A stretch of 64,000 nucleotides of DNA from the NCBI GenBank assembly GCA_013397795.1, contig VZTJ01002530.1:974510-1038509 (forward strand), given 5' to 3'. The stretch is from Orthonyx spaldingii. Taxonomy: Eukaryota > Chordata > Aves > Passeriformes > Orthonychidae. A program made the translations under genes and the position numbers. Within the stretch, counting starts at the first letter, position 1. The number at the start of each line of letters is the position of its first letter. A model generated the notes under the pieces. It saw only the letters and a list, made by a program, of their open reading frames with translations. It made no database searches and had not been told where the DNA came from. This document shows positions 12,566-26,700 of the stretch, piece after piece.

Positions 12566-13108
12566 GGAAAAAAGTTGAAGCCAGATCTCCAGAACTGTAG
12601 ATTTTTTTGAAAAAAAACCCCCAAACCTGCTACCAACAGTTAAGAGTTGCTCTTCCAAATAAAAAAAAAAATAAACAAGCCTGCCTGTAAGAATTTCATA
12701 AGCAAATCAGGAAGCAGCTCCAAAGCAATATTATTTCAAGCTCCCCCTATGATAAGTATGTCAGCAGAATGGGTTTTCCCCCTACCCCCTGCCCTATAAA
12801 AATAAACTTTTTTCCTGCATGAGTTAGTTTTTCTTCCTGAAATATGCAGCTACTGGCCATGTTCTTTCTGCACAGCTCTGAGACTGCAGCTGAACTTCCA
12901 CTATCCTGGTCACCTCCTGGGGTGGTTATTTGGAGTTAATTGTTGGTGTTCCTGTCACTGCATTAATCTGCCCACTGCATTTAGGGCCAGCATCTACCAC
13001 TGTGGATTAGGCAGAGTCCCACAGCAGCTGGTGGGCTGCCATCCATGGGGAACTGGGTGTGGTAGGTAAATGATTGATGACATCTATGTTTGCAGCACAA
13101 CACACAAA

Positions 13109-13158
13109 GACAGGTACCAAAATCCCTGGGTGTGACAGGTACCAAAATCCCTGGGTGA
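13109..13158. repeat. 25-base tandem duplication
   Basis: A 25-base unit starting GACAGGTACCAAAATCCCTG at 13109 is repeated directly at 13134. The copies differ only near the last base. The near-identity suggests a recent duplication, within or near the RFTN2 3' UTR. Confidence 0.9.
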
Positions 13159-13351
13159 TGTGTGTGTGCTGTACTGCAAACATTCAGAGCAGAGTTACAA
13201 ATACATTTGCTCAGTTCTGTTCTCAGCTCATTTTGACCAAATTATTTTGCACTAGCTTAAGGAGATGTCCATTTATAATTTGGTTGCTTCTAAAACTAAA
13301 TGAAAGATGCCTATTTTAGTTATAATCACATTTACCTTCTGGAGATGCGTT

Positions 13352-13357
13352 TTTATT
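13352..13357 (-). terminator. RFTN2: RFTN2 poly(A) signal candidate
   Basis: TTTATT on the + strand reads AATAAA on the RFTN2 sense strand. It is the first canonical hexamer after the stop codon, about 1.1 kb downstream. A second lies at 11782-11787. Confidence 0.4.
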
Positions 13358-14447
13358 CAGCTTCTCCTCTGTAAAATACAGTTTCCAGACAGCAGCATAA
13401 AAGTAATTGCTGTTTGTTCCTCTCCCCACAGAACCTTGCCCACATTAACCTCCCTTAACACAAGCAGCTCCTCCCCATAGTAAGGATGGAAGCACAGCTA
13501 CTTGATCCTTTCCTCTGAACATCATGTCTGGAATTTGATGCAGCTCAATACACTTTATCCAGTGTGAGATATATTTAGCTGAAACATTTTTATATTTACA
13601 TCGATCTAATATTGCCTATGAAGTTTAGCCTACATCCCCCTCCTATGCACTAGCAGCATCACTCTGCACACTCTTCTCAATGCTTCTTAGGGAGCTTCTC
13701 AAGCTACTTGTTCACATACTGCAAGTTATCTTTCAGGGGATGAGCAGTTCTTAATTTCCACTCACAAGAATATTATGAACACATCATTACAATACAAGCT
13801 ATAAGCTTCTGGCTTACATGTGCAAGGAACCCTGTAAAAACTGCATAGGTGAAGTTGTATTCCAGGAGCAAGTATCTACCTACAGCCTCCTGAGTTTTTC
13901 TGTCCATAGCAAGTCTGAATGTAGCTTAAATTATTAACACTCTAGTGTAAGACTTGGCATTTCTCTAGGCTTTTGAGTTTATGCAAGGCAAATAAAGTGA
14001 AAATTACATTAAAATTTAACAACAGACAGTTCCTTTTGCCACACCAATATTTACAACATCCTTAAAAAAACCCCAAACAACCAAACCCCAAAACATTCCT
14101 CCATCTTGTGGGAAATTCTAAACATCCTCATTCCTTTCTCTCTCACACAATTCAAACTGTCCCTGTTTTGCAGCTTTTGTTTCCTTGCTGGTCAAAAGCA
14201 TTAACAAGTTAGCAGAGCACCCAAGTCATGTAGTTATACTATTAAAGACAGACAGATAAACAAATTATTTTGCAGTAGTATTATTACTACAGTAGGATTA
14301 ACACAGCAAGGAAAATGACAAAAATACAAAAGGAGTTTGGGAAAAGTCATAGGATTACACCAATGTGTTTAAAGTAGTGTAATTTTTTTAAAAAAATCCA
14401 TTTGTGTGATTTATGTACATGTCCATTTGATGCAGTTACTTACTTTA

Positions 14448-14717
14448 TCACATACATGTGACCTGAGTGACTCCATCTTCCTGGTCAAATTGTCCATCAT
14501 CCAGTTCCCTTAATACTCCATCACTGCTGCTGAATCCTGGGAAGCCTCCATAATGGGAGGATCCCTCCTTGAGCCAACATTGTTTAGAAGGAGATAGGTG
14601 AAACTCATCAGGTGGTTGTCCAGTTTCTACAGGGCAAGAAGTAGCTGTGTCTGATCCAACACTTCTGCTAGACACCTTGCCTTTTTCTTCCCCAGTCACT
14701 TGTCTTAAGGATTTCCT
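14448..14717 (-). CDS. RFTN2: RFTN2 coding exon 9 with stop codon
   Basis: This 270-base exon encodes residues 419-507 and TGA. It begins RKSLRQVTGEEKGKV after acceptor TATTTCAG and ends ELDDGQFDQEDGVTQVTCM. The first half is variable and Ser-rich; the last 25 residues are the conserved raftlin-2 tail. Confidence 0.95.
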   Translation of the reverse strand, partial: RKSLRQVTGEEKGKVSSRSVGSDTATSCPVETGQPPDEFHLSPSKQCWLKEGSSHYGGFPGFSSSDGVLRELDDGQFDQEDGVTQVTCM

Positions 14718-17700
14718 CTGAAATACAAGAGGATGTTGAAATGTTAAGCTTGTTTAAGGGAAAAACAATCCAGCCAAACACTTTGCAATGAATCATGGAT
14801 AGATTTAGCGTGAGCTGCATTTTAACACTGAGTGCAATTCTCAAGAAACATGCCATTATCTGAGGAGGTAACTACAATTCCCATGGTAAATCTGTGTAGA
14901 CAGAAGTCAGTGGCTGTTCTATACAGCCATTTGAAATGAGATCTACAGAGTCCTTGCACTGGAGGAACTCAGTATAAATACAATCTGACATTAGTATTGG
15001 GATTGCCTGACACTTTTCTTGTTGAAGTGATGGCTGCCAATGTCAAAAAGAAAAGTAATATTGTGGTAACTGCAAACAACTGACCTACCAGACTATGGCA
15101 AGGGTTCTCTGAGACACAACAATAAATAAAAGGTTTATCTCAGTTCAGCATCAGGAGCTACCCAAGTTACTCAGATGTGTGATGACGCAGCACCTCCGGA
15201 GACAATGTCAGTGCCTTGAGCCACAGCAGAGGAGCAGGGTCAGCAAGGCAGAAGTGCCCTGAGCCACCTGCCTGGAGCCCTGCTCTCAGCACAAGCACTT
15301 CTACACCAGCAGATGTTTGCCAGGGGACCCGGCCCCGCCCACACAAGGACCACATGTAGCTAAAATGGAATCCAGCCTCAGCACAGAGCTGCATTTCAGT
15401 GCATGAAGGACACAGTGCAAACACTTAAAAACCTGTGGAGTGTTTTTGTTTTTAACTATGCTTTGGCAAGTTTGTGTCCCCCTTCTGTACATTGCTAAGT
15501 TTTTTCTCAAATCCTTTTGAAACAATAAAAACAATGGCCCATGTGGCTAAAGGAAACATATTTAGAAAAGCTGTTACAAGGGACATTGGAAAATTGGACT
15601 AAGGGGAAACAGCATTGCCTCAGGAGAAACAGAAGGAAGTACATTTTGCCTGGATGCCACAGTAAGAGGATGGAAAAGTCTGCTTAAGGGAAATAAAGAA
15701 AAAGAGAAAAAACCCCAAACCCCTCAAGCACTGCATGGTTCAATCTTGCATCTCATCCTCTGAAATCTCTTCTTAGAAAAGCAAATGGTATGTGACAAAC
15801 GAAAAGTCCACTGAGACAGTACAGTAACCCAAACAGCTTTTGTACTATTACATAAATCATAAACCAGGCCATACCACACTACCTCACAAATATATAAGAA
15901 GGCAGAGAGATGAGCTATGAGGACATAACATACTCCATCCTCAAAAAAGAGACCCTGTGAGATTAAGAGACCAGGCAATGGGGGGGGGGGTTCCCCTCAA
16001 TTCTTACCGAAGCAAAACTTCCTTTAGAAATGGCAATGCTAAATTCAATCCAACAATCAAAAAAAAAAAAATTCTGAATATAGAAAGCACCCCATACGCT
16101 GTGTTGCCCATTTTCCAGAATGGAAGTCACAGATGTCCAACAGTTGAATGTGCCTAAGGAGCAAATCTTCCATGGCCAGACCCTGCTGCACTGTGAGGAA
16201 CTGGAAAGTGATGTGACCAGGGCTTGATAGTTAAGTGATGAGAAGGCCTGGATGAGGCTGCTTTCTTAGTTCAGTAATGAAAGAGCCTTGTTTAGCAGCG
16301 TTCTTCTTAAGGTATATGAGTTGCAAACGTGCTAAGTGTATGCTTAAATAATCATAAGTTGTGACGCAATTTTTAACGTAAACTTTAGGTACCTGAAATA
16401 TGTCTGTGTTGCAAAAACCTCCTGAATTGTGGACATGAAAATCTTTTTAACAGCAGCTTTAATGCAATATGAACATCAGTGAGCAGATACACAGTACAAA
16501 TGAAAATGAAGATGTCATGACCAACAACATACAATCAGAGGAATGTTTTGACAAAAATGTTTGCAATGGTTTGATAAAGTTGTACAGCTGTGTCATCAGT
16601 GTCCAGGGGACATTTTAAATAAAAGTTACACAATACCAAAAAACCCCACAAAACCAAAACACCCTCCCCCCGCAAAGCCAACGAAAATCCCCCAAACAAA
16701 CCCTAACCAAAATAAAAAACCTCAATGACCACTCCCAAAACATTAAAATTTCTAGAGCACAAGGGAATGCTTTCAAATTTCAGTAGCTTGTTTTACACCT
16801 AAAATCTAGGTACTCAATGCAAAGCTAGCAAACATTTTTGTAAAGAAAAAAAAAGCAGTGAGGTAAAAAGATTAAAATTCAGGGGAAAACCAATGTAATT
16901 GGCAAAACCGAAGGAAAATGTAACTCTGCTGACCGTTTCAGCTTCAGCCCCAGTTACCTATTTATCCCATGCTAAATGACCTCAGCATACTGAAATTTCC
17001 TGGTAGAGAAGTAAAACATTCACTGGTACTGAAAAGCACATTTTGTTCAGATTTTAAACACCAAAACCCTGATGTAATTGGCTACAAATCTGCTATTTCT
17101 TGTTTACTTTGAGTATATTTAATGCTTAAGTCAAAGGTTTCCCATTACAACAAAAAAACCCAACAACTACAAAACACATTTTATTTGTATAAACCAAGGC
17201 TGCTCATCACCCCACAACAGGGTGAAAGAATTTAAACAGTGAGCATAATGCTTCCTATTTTTAATTTAGGCCATGTCTCAAAGATTCTTCAGTTCCTCAG
17301 ACTGAGTGTTTTTACAGAACTGGTTTGTATTACATCTCTTGGCAGAATCCAACTTGTGACATACAGTTAACACTGCCTTTTAAGAGACATAGTTAGAAGC
17401 AACATTATGCCTTACCAAGGAAAAAATACATCAGGAGTTCATGCCCTTATTATATACAGAGTATTAAAGAAGTGGGAGAGCATCAGGAAAAGCATGATTT
17501 CATTTTATGACTGACATGATATTGTTTTATATATTTACAATATTGCTATCAAAAATTGAGGTCCAAAACATGCTTTCAGAAACATAACTAGGCAAGAAAG
17601 TAAGGACTACAAAGTCAGGCATGTGAGACAAGTCAGAAGGTTTTAAAGTTAAACGCTGGAGATGCTTTCGACACAGAGGGTGGTTAGGGAAAAAGTTCCA

Positions 17701-20700
17701 CTGGCAGAATTTAGAAGAGGGTATGAATGGAGAGAGATTAAGACACTGGCAAAGGAGACTACAGAAAACACTGAAGAGAAAAAAAGCAAAAGCTCCAATT
17801 CTGTACATGAACAAATAAATTATAGTGTACAAGAACTAGCTGGGAACTGAAACAGTGGCAGAGACAAAAACAATAAAACAAGACTTGAACTGTGCATGCT
17901 GAAGGCAGTTCTTCCAGGCATGGAAGTACCAATTATCAGGGGACACAGTGAGAAGGAAGTTAGGCTGGAGATAAGCAGAAGCCTGGAGAAGAACAAAAAA
18001 AGGAAGAGTGTATTTTAGAAACACTAAACAAAGGAAAACACAGATGATGGCAACACACTGAACAGACAGTAAAAAACAGAGAAAGACCAAATACAAATGC
18101 AAGACATTTAGACACTCATGAAAGTATTTATACAGGTAGAGAAAGAAGCAGCTAAGTATCACCACCATACAATATATAATGCCATGAATGAGTTTGTAAA
18201 GTTACTACTCTGCTGCTGGACATAAATGAAAACATTCATAGCTTTCCTAACTGATTAAGATTATCACAGGAAAGACATGTTGAATAGAGAAAGGCTGACC
18301 AGCCACTGAAAACCAGAAAGAATCAGAAATGGAAACCCATCACACTATGTCAAAACACCTGGCAAAGAAAAGCCCACCAGTACTTCACCCTTCTCTGGCC
18401 ACAGCAGGATCTACTGCAGAACTGTGAAGCTGCAGTAACTGTTGTGACACTGACTCTGAGCAGAATGTGGACACTGTGAGTTACTTAATCCTCAAAGCAC
18501 TTGATACAACCACTGTTATGAGAGCTTCACTCAAAAGGGACAAGGAGTTGTTGAGGTCCAGCTGCAGGAATCTTAAATCCTCTCTGTCACATATTTTCAT
18601 GCAATGACAGCCCTTCACTCCGATAACCTGCAGACTACAGCACAACTTAACACTTCTTTCTTCCAAAAGTATGACAGTTGATGTTTTGAAGGTCAAAATA
18701 GTTCTCTGCTTCATGCACAAGAGTTGCAGGATTTTGATCAGAACTTTTAACACTCCCTACAGACTTCCAAGGAAATACAGCATAGTCATCCGATTCACCT
18801 GAGACACAGTAATTCCTTAGCACAAAACTGGTTTTTAGCACGCTTATGCTTTTCTCCATGGCTTAAGAGATAACAGCTGAGGAAAAAAAAACCCATATGA
18901 TCCAGTTGCAAATGCAAAACACATCCACAAACTTGAACTTGGTTGAGGGGAAACCCTGTTCTGCCACTTTTCCCCCCCATTTAATTCTGAAGTCTAGTTT
19001 GTTTCTGTATCTTACCATTACGTGAAGTACTAATTTTTTTTATATTAATACCACAAATATGTTACTCACCTCTGGTGTCTGGACAGCAGAACTCCACATA
19101 ACAGGTCTCTGAAGAAAAATGACTTGCTTTGTGGCCAGATTTCCTTCACTAAAATTTAAAGAAAATAGTTTCCATGTTTTAAATGTAGTAAATGTCGCTA
19201 ATATATTCAAAGTCAACTTTAAGGGTGTAAGTCCATGAGTGAGAAGAGGATAGACTGTAGAGAATTATCCAGTTTATTAATTCCTCAACAGTTCTATAAT
19301 GATATTTTAAGAAAAATTAGAAGCATAGAACTGGGTTAAGGTGATGCACATGAAAATATGGACAGATCAGAAACTTGTATTACCATGACTGGAGTTATTT
19401 AACATGTGTGCTCTTGGAATTTTAAATATCAGAGCTCCTACTTTTAATCCAAATCTACACATTTATGTTTGAAACAAACCTTCGAGTCTTTAACTGAATC
19501 TTCACTGTTAAATATACAGCAACATATTATTACCTATTAATGTCACAGCAACCAGGCCCAGCCTTAATAGATCCATAGCTTCAACAAATCCCTCAATACT
19601 TTGTGGTGTGAAACTTCGGAATTAACATTCTTTACTGCTAAACAGAAGTTGTAAAATGTCATCTAACTGACAGGATAAGCTGCTGCCTCACCACCTATGG
19701 GTAAGGGGATTCAGCTCAGTTTTAATAAGCTCTACATCAATAATGAGAGAAATGACACTGGCTGTTTTGTATGAGGTAGGCACCAGCATAGGCAGGACAA
19801 GAGAATATTTTAGTAAGAGAAAGGAGGGAAAAAAAAAAAAAAAAAAGAGCAATTTCAGTCCTGGAACTTTTACAGACGCTAATACTGTTATGGGAGACAA
19901 AGCACAGGTATTTTTTCCAAAAGGGAATACTTGTAGAAAAACAAACATGACAAGTGAAGTTGTTCCCAAGACCAAATCAGATATTACTGATATTTCATAA
20001 GCTTACACTCCTGGTAGTGGTGATAAATACATCCTCTTTAAGTTTTAATGTATTTTCATCATCTTTCCACTAGAAATATGTCACCACATTGATAGCATAT
20101 ATACTACAAAGCCCAACTCCATGTCACTGAAAGTTAAACAATTTCAAGACCAGAATTCTAGAATGAGAAGGTTTAAAAAATTCCTGTGCTCTTCTAAATA
20201 TCAGATACTACATTTTTATAAGCTGTTCTCCCCCCAGCTGCTTCTGGGCAGTATTTAGTAAGATCTTCAGGTATATAAAGGCAAAAACACTGAAATACTT
20301 TGGCAAAAGGGTGACTACAGATTTAAGAGTGCAGTAGATAGAAGTAGCAAAATAGAAACACCAAAGATATGTGAGTTCATTTGAAGTATTCATGATTCTA
20401 CTTATTCTATCAATCATGAAATTGTGTTATTATGCATAACATATTATGACATTATAACATATTACAGAAAGAACTACTAAAACAATGTAAGCTTTTGCTT
20501 CAGTATGGGTATGTCACAAGGTTAACAACCACACACATGAAGTTAAGGTAACTCATGCATGTTTCACAACTGAGAATTATTTTATATTTAACATCAGGGA
20601 CTTGCTCCAAATAAAACCAGGGATTAAAACTGCTTCTCTGAGCTCAGAAGAGCTTGTTAACAGCCTGCCCTAGTAAAGCTTCTGGAAGTAAGCTGTGAGA

Positions 20701-23700
20701 AAGTGCACAAACCAGTACTACTCCCTGCATCGACAGTGACTCCCTGCACTGACAGATCAAGAGTTAGTGATGATGGGTTTGTGATTCTGTTTGGCCCCTC
20801 ACAATCTTCCTTTCAGTCTGGCTGAACTCAGGTCACAGCGTATCTCTGCATGTCTTTCTTGGATGAGAGCAGAGAACTAAAATTCCAGCTTGTGGGGAAA
20901 AAACAAGAATGCAGGAGAACGAATTCATTCATTTCCTTAAGCCTAACAAGGTTTCCTGTTCCAAGAGTTCCTATCTCACTATTTGCATTCATTAAAAAAA
21001 AAAAAAGTGTTTAGATTTTAATGTCATTACAAGGAACTCTGCAATCCTGCAGCCTTATTCCCCTTGGCTAGATATTTCTCTGTGCCTCAGTTATGTCTCT
21101 TTTGATCAATTGAAAAATGTCTCTTCTAAGCAACAAGGCTGAGCACAGTCCCTGGCATGGGGAAGAGCCTATGGCTTATTTTGTAACAGTGTCTGCATTC
21201 CTTCAGAGAAAAGAAAAAAACCCAAACATTAAGCTACAGCTTGTACAAATTCTACTAGAACAGAAAAAGGACATGATGGTGAGTAGACAAGAAGTAAATT
21301 AACAGTTTTCTAAGTCTGACCTTATTAAAATGCTGCACACGACAAAGCTGCTATGAGCTTAATTCACAAAGAACTCAATGACAGTGGGATTTCCACAGAA
21401 TATAAATGAGAAAAAGTGCTTAGAGCAAGGGAAGCTCCACAGTTTCCCTCACATTTTTACATTCCCTCTTTGCCTCATAAGTCAGGGCATTTTGAAAACA
21501 TAGATTAAGCAGTGAGCCACGATAAATTAATAACCACAAAGTCAGTGTTTTTGCACTGCATTGCCCATAGTCTGCATTGCCTATTTTCAGGGACTACAGT
21601 AATCAGTGAAGGGAAATAAAGGTCACTGCAGAGTAAGGCTGCTGAAGCCTTTTTCCTGTCTCTTCTTTTAAGAGCGATGAAGAGCAACAGAGACTCTTTT
21701 GTTGAAACACCAGCAATTTGTTTGTCTGCTTACGCTGTATGGGCAAAAACTGTGTCCTCTTACATGTCTATATTTAAGTCCTCCAAAACAACCATGAAGC
21801 TATAAGCTCAGTAGTGCTGCCAATGGCTCTGGTTTTTTACAGATCCATTTTTCTATGCATGAACACTTGGTATACAAAGCACTTAGAATAGATGTTAGAC
21901 AAAATTTTCTGAAAAATTAGCAAAGGGAATAAGATAAATTATTTTCATGTATTCAGTTGTTTTTTTGGTTTTGGTTTGTTTTTTTTTTTCATTCACAAAA
22001 TAAAACTCTGCACTCCACTGGAACTGTACAGCATGTAGACTTGCAGTTTTGAGACACACACCAGCCCAGGATACTCAGTGTCCTGGCTTAAAGGATCAAC
22101 GAAAAATTTCAAAAGCTTTAGAAATAATTTTAATTTTCAACCACAATCATGTATGGACTGCTACAAACTTGTGATAATACCATACTAAAAACTGGAGTAG
22201 AACTAACTTACAGTTATAAGCAAAATATTTTCTAGATCCTCACTAGATTTAGCTCCTAAAAGGACTACTTTTTTTTGCTATTTATCTTCTGACCTTGGTA
22301 TAATTACTATCAAATTCTTGTCTTAAAGGAATTCACAAATTAAGTAAGAGTTGTATATAGTGCAGGGGGTCCTTTAGGTCAATAATATTTTTGTGGATCT
22401 GTCTGGTATTCTTTTATGGTTTGCTTTCTTTCATCTAAAAATGTCTTTATTAACCCCTGACACAGTTTAAATACCCAACATGGATGGATACAACAAACAT
22501 TGCATCATATACATTTTTTTTTCCATATTCTATTTCCTCATATTCCTGGAGAAAAAAGAATCACTGTCAGAAGAGGGTAACTTCTAGGCAATCTATAGTG
22601 TGCTGGCCAAGAAAAAACCAAAGACCCACAGTGCTTATTTTTCAAACAACACTGCACAAAATCACCACTGTGCATGTTTCAAGAAAGATAACTTTTCTCA
22701 AGGAAATGTTTCCTGCACCCAACATGATTTAGCTGTTGAGGCAGGAGGTAAAGGACTAAACAGATCTCCAGACTGCTGTCCCTGCATGAACAGGGCAGTG
22801 ACCCAGGACATTCAGCTCTCAGAACATCCACCCATCAGGATGTTTGATTTTATTGGGAGTGTGATCGGTAAAAAACCCAAAAACTACAAACCCATACAAA
22901 AACAGACAAGACTGCCTGGTGCTTTTAAAACTGTTTTAAATCCTGACCATGCAAAAACCTGAAAAGGAACACATCAAGACACGACAATCCCATCACACCC
23001 AGAACCCATGCTGGCCTATTGATTACACTATTCATCTGCAGGCAAGCATGGGCACAATGTCTAAGACCATTTCACAAAACATCTGAGATGAGGGAAAGTT
23101 TTGCAATAAATTAGGAGAAAAGGAAGACAGAATAGAGGGAAGTACTATAGTGAGTAAAAGTGGGGATAACAGATAAACTTTTCTTTAAATACTATGCACA
23201 AATTCTGTTTTAAAAATAAGTATGAAAACATTATTTTGTCACATCATCCCCAAATATTGCTTATTCTGTTTTTTCAGTGTTTCTGAAGCCTGTTAATATT
23301 CAGGCTGGGTTCTTAGGTCAGAGTTTCAAGTCTGGGAAAAAAACCAGCTGTTGAGCAGAATAAAGTGTCCTTCTTTATTAAGACTTTTGCATTCCTAGGA
23401 TAACCCACCACCACCACAGTAATGGCATCTTTCACAGCAGACACAACTAACCATCCAGGAATTTCTTCTCCTCTTTAAATACCAACATCAATGCCTAAAA
23501 ATAGTAGTTATCAATCACTGCTTAGCCTATCAGAACAGGAAGACATTCATTTTCCGACTCTTACGAATTCTCAATTCCTAATTAGGAATTCTTGTTCATT
23601 ACTTTTTTTAAAAGAAAATCGAATTGCTGTATATGAGATATACTACAGGCACACAAAACATGATTCATCCTACTTCTTCCAAGAGTAACTCACAAGCCAC

Positions 23701-26700
23701 AGTGGGATAACAAGCATTAGACAACTCATACAGACTCCTACTCAACCATTTAGTCCAGAAAACAAGTGGTTTTTATTAGTCTGAGTTACTCCAGTTGGAT
23801 ATGGATACAAAATGAATCCAGTTTCATATTGGGCCAGGATAGAGCTCCCTTTAGCATAAGCACTGCTATTAATGGGCTGCTTGTTTCACATCTGGGGTAC
23901 AGCACTACTTGAGCCACTAAGCACCACCTAAATGTCTTCCTGGTATCTTCTCACTAATTCAAGGAACAGCTCCAGTCTAATCAACCTGTTAATGCTTCCT
24001 ATTTTTTGTTCTTACAGCACTTTGCCTCTTTTAATTGGCCCTGCTTTTGCTCTGTGATCTCTGAGGTACAAACCAGCAGCATCTGACATGCTGCAAGCAA
24101 AGACTGACACTCCCAGAGTGTCCATCAGCAGCTGCTCAGGACATTCCTGAGCCTGCTTGTCCAAACCCTACGGGGAGGGTTCTGTTACATTTCTTGTGGG
24201 ACACAAGAGGTTGGAAGTTAAAAATTCTCTTAGCCTATGACTCACAAGACACCATGACTATTAAAATCTCTCTCTCATTCTTCACTGGAATTCTTCTAAG
24301 ATTAGACCCAGATTCTGAAGACTTACTGTCAAGCTCTAAGATGTGGACAAAATTTCAGCTGTTTATAAAAACCAGGCGCAGTAGTTCAGATAGCCTGTAA
24401 GTCACCATGTTCAAAACTAAGACACTTAGACTACAAAATCATTGAAGAAATAAAAGGATAACAGTTTATTTCATATTCTGGAAGCTGCTGCTTCTTCCAG
24501 AGGAAAACAAAACATAGAGACCCTTAAAAAAAAACTAAAACAACAGAACATGTCATATTTTACCACACCATCTTTTGTCTTTGCATTTAACCAGTTAGTT
24601 AAAATCAACTATTAGAAAAAATACTGTCAAAAAACTCGAACATCTATTTCCTGACCACAAAAGCCTCCTTCTTACATGGGGTGAGTTGATTTAATCATGT
24701 CAAATGAACAGAACTCCACTTTCTTGCAGCAGTTTTCTCAGGATCTTTCATTCACATCTTTTTCATGCTGTCTTTGCTTAACATTGAGGTCTGGGACCCA
24801 CAGATTAATTGAGTCATCCACTCTTTGCAGAGTTGTTAATGAGCCCTAAGCCATGCCTCAGTACATTTGTTTGGTTCTGATGCTTGGCAATCTTAATCAA
24901 ATGGGTGGAGAACTTTAAAAAAATGATGAGAGAAGAGAGGCATTAAGAGTGCTTGGTCTAGTGTTTCATTTGCTGTTTTTTAGCTCGATACTGTGATGAA
25001 AGCCAGAGTACATTTTTGGGGGATTATGGGGGAAGAAACAAAAAAAAGTCTGAAATCCTATGGGAAATGCAGGTCTGCAATTTAGCTCTTATGTAGAAAA
25101 GAGTCCCACTAATCATCTAAATAATTATTACAACCAGAGACCTGAAATCCAGTAACCTAGTCCTATATTTGAGGTGGACATCTATATTAAAGAAGAGAAA
25201 CAGCCCAATAACTTGCTGGATCGGCACATTCTCTGCCCTAACTTGCAACAGATACTCCATGACTGTCTTGTGACAACATGACTTTTTCCATACTCTAAAT
25301 CAGTTACTCACCAAGGCCCTAAAGTAGTGAAACATTTCAACATTTGTTTCCAGCTGGAGCACAAGCAACCCCATTGCTGTGGACTAGGTATGTGATAAAA
25401 GTTGTCTGAATCAAATCTTTCATGTTTCTATTTACACAATGTGTTTTAAATTTAGAATTAGACTCACTGAAATCAGTAGTCCTAAGCAGATGTGGTAAAA
25501 CGCTCCATGAAAACGCTACTTACATCTCAAACTTTACATAGATTTAACGTCATCAGCATTTTTCTTCCTTTTACATTTAAGTATGCAAGAAATTACTCGA
25601 TAATTCTCAGACATACACACCAAAAATGCTGTAATCAATAGTTTGGGTACCTGTCATGTCGTACAATTGGTGTAGGCAGGACGCAGGTCAGGAGCCATCC
25701 AAACTCAGCCAGCGTGTGCAATAAAGGTCCATAATCTGTTTTAATTTCACACCCCTACATTAATAATTACAAAAAGTAGTAAAGAGACTCTGTACAGGTT
25801 TTATTTGCATTTCTACACAACTACACCTCCCCTCTCACTTTTAATGAGATAATCCTTTGAGATGGTATCAAGCTGTTGTTTGATAGAGATTCATTATTTC
25901 AAACTGAAAACAACTGGAGAAGTTCAAGACTACAAAATCCATGTAAAACAGACATTAGATATGAGCCCTGACTCATCAAAACATAATTCAAAGCACATCT
26001 CACTCATTAAATTTGTCACTTTATGGTGCTTACAAAGTTTTAGGCACTAATTTAGTAATCAGGTGTCTCAACTGACATCTTTACACTTTTTACTCCACAT
26101 GTGAAGAATAAGTATCTCACTTTGCTACATACTTAAGGTTTTGGTAGTTTTGTGGTGGTATTTTTTTTTTAAATATACAAGTTTCTAGTTTAATGTTGAT
26201 TTTTTTCACATTGGTATTTATCATAGGATATTTCAAAAGTAAATCCTTAATATCCTCCAACAACAAATGCTTTCAGATGTCATTGACACCAATAATCCCT
26301 AAAGACTACAATACTTCTAAAAAGTAATTTAATTTTATTGCTGTAACCTACTACAGCAGTACATGTAAACTTATTACGAAACTCAAGTCTTTCACATTTA
26401 GCAGTAAAATTTTCATAAAAATACATATCTGAATACCATACTGAATCAATTCACTACCAAATTTTCTCTTGTTCTTTCTTCCTAGTTCTAGCTATTTTCT
26501 CCCCCTTTTTAAAAAAGTATTTCCCACTATCAATGTGACTGGCACTTGCTGAAATTACACTGAAATTGGTCTGACAGACACAAAAAACCCCCAAAACATT
26601 TTTTTTGGTGGTTGTATTTCTTGGAATGAACATTTGCAAATGTCAGGCCAGAATCCCTCTGGCATATGTCTTTTATGCACATTTATCAATGCCCACAAAT

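Larger units (their letters stand above)
11782..14447 (-). other. RFTN2: RFTN2 3' UTR candidate region
   Basis: This sequence lies immediately downstream of the RFTN2 stop on the - strand. The first - strand AATAAA after the stop is at 13352-13357 (about 1.1 kb of UTR) and another is at 11782-11787 (about 2.7 kb). No coding content is recognised. The interval includes a 25-base tandem duplication at 13109-13158 and a GC-rich patch at 12220-12565. The exact 3' end cannot be fixed without transcripts. Confidence 0.45.

Noticed and set aside
12120..12578. 152-codon open frame on + in the GC-rich patch
   Set aside because: The patch is open on both strands because of composition. No domain or family match is seen.
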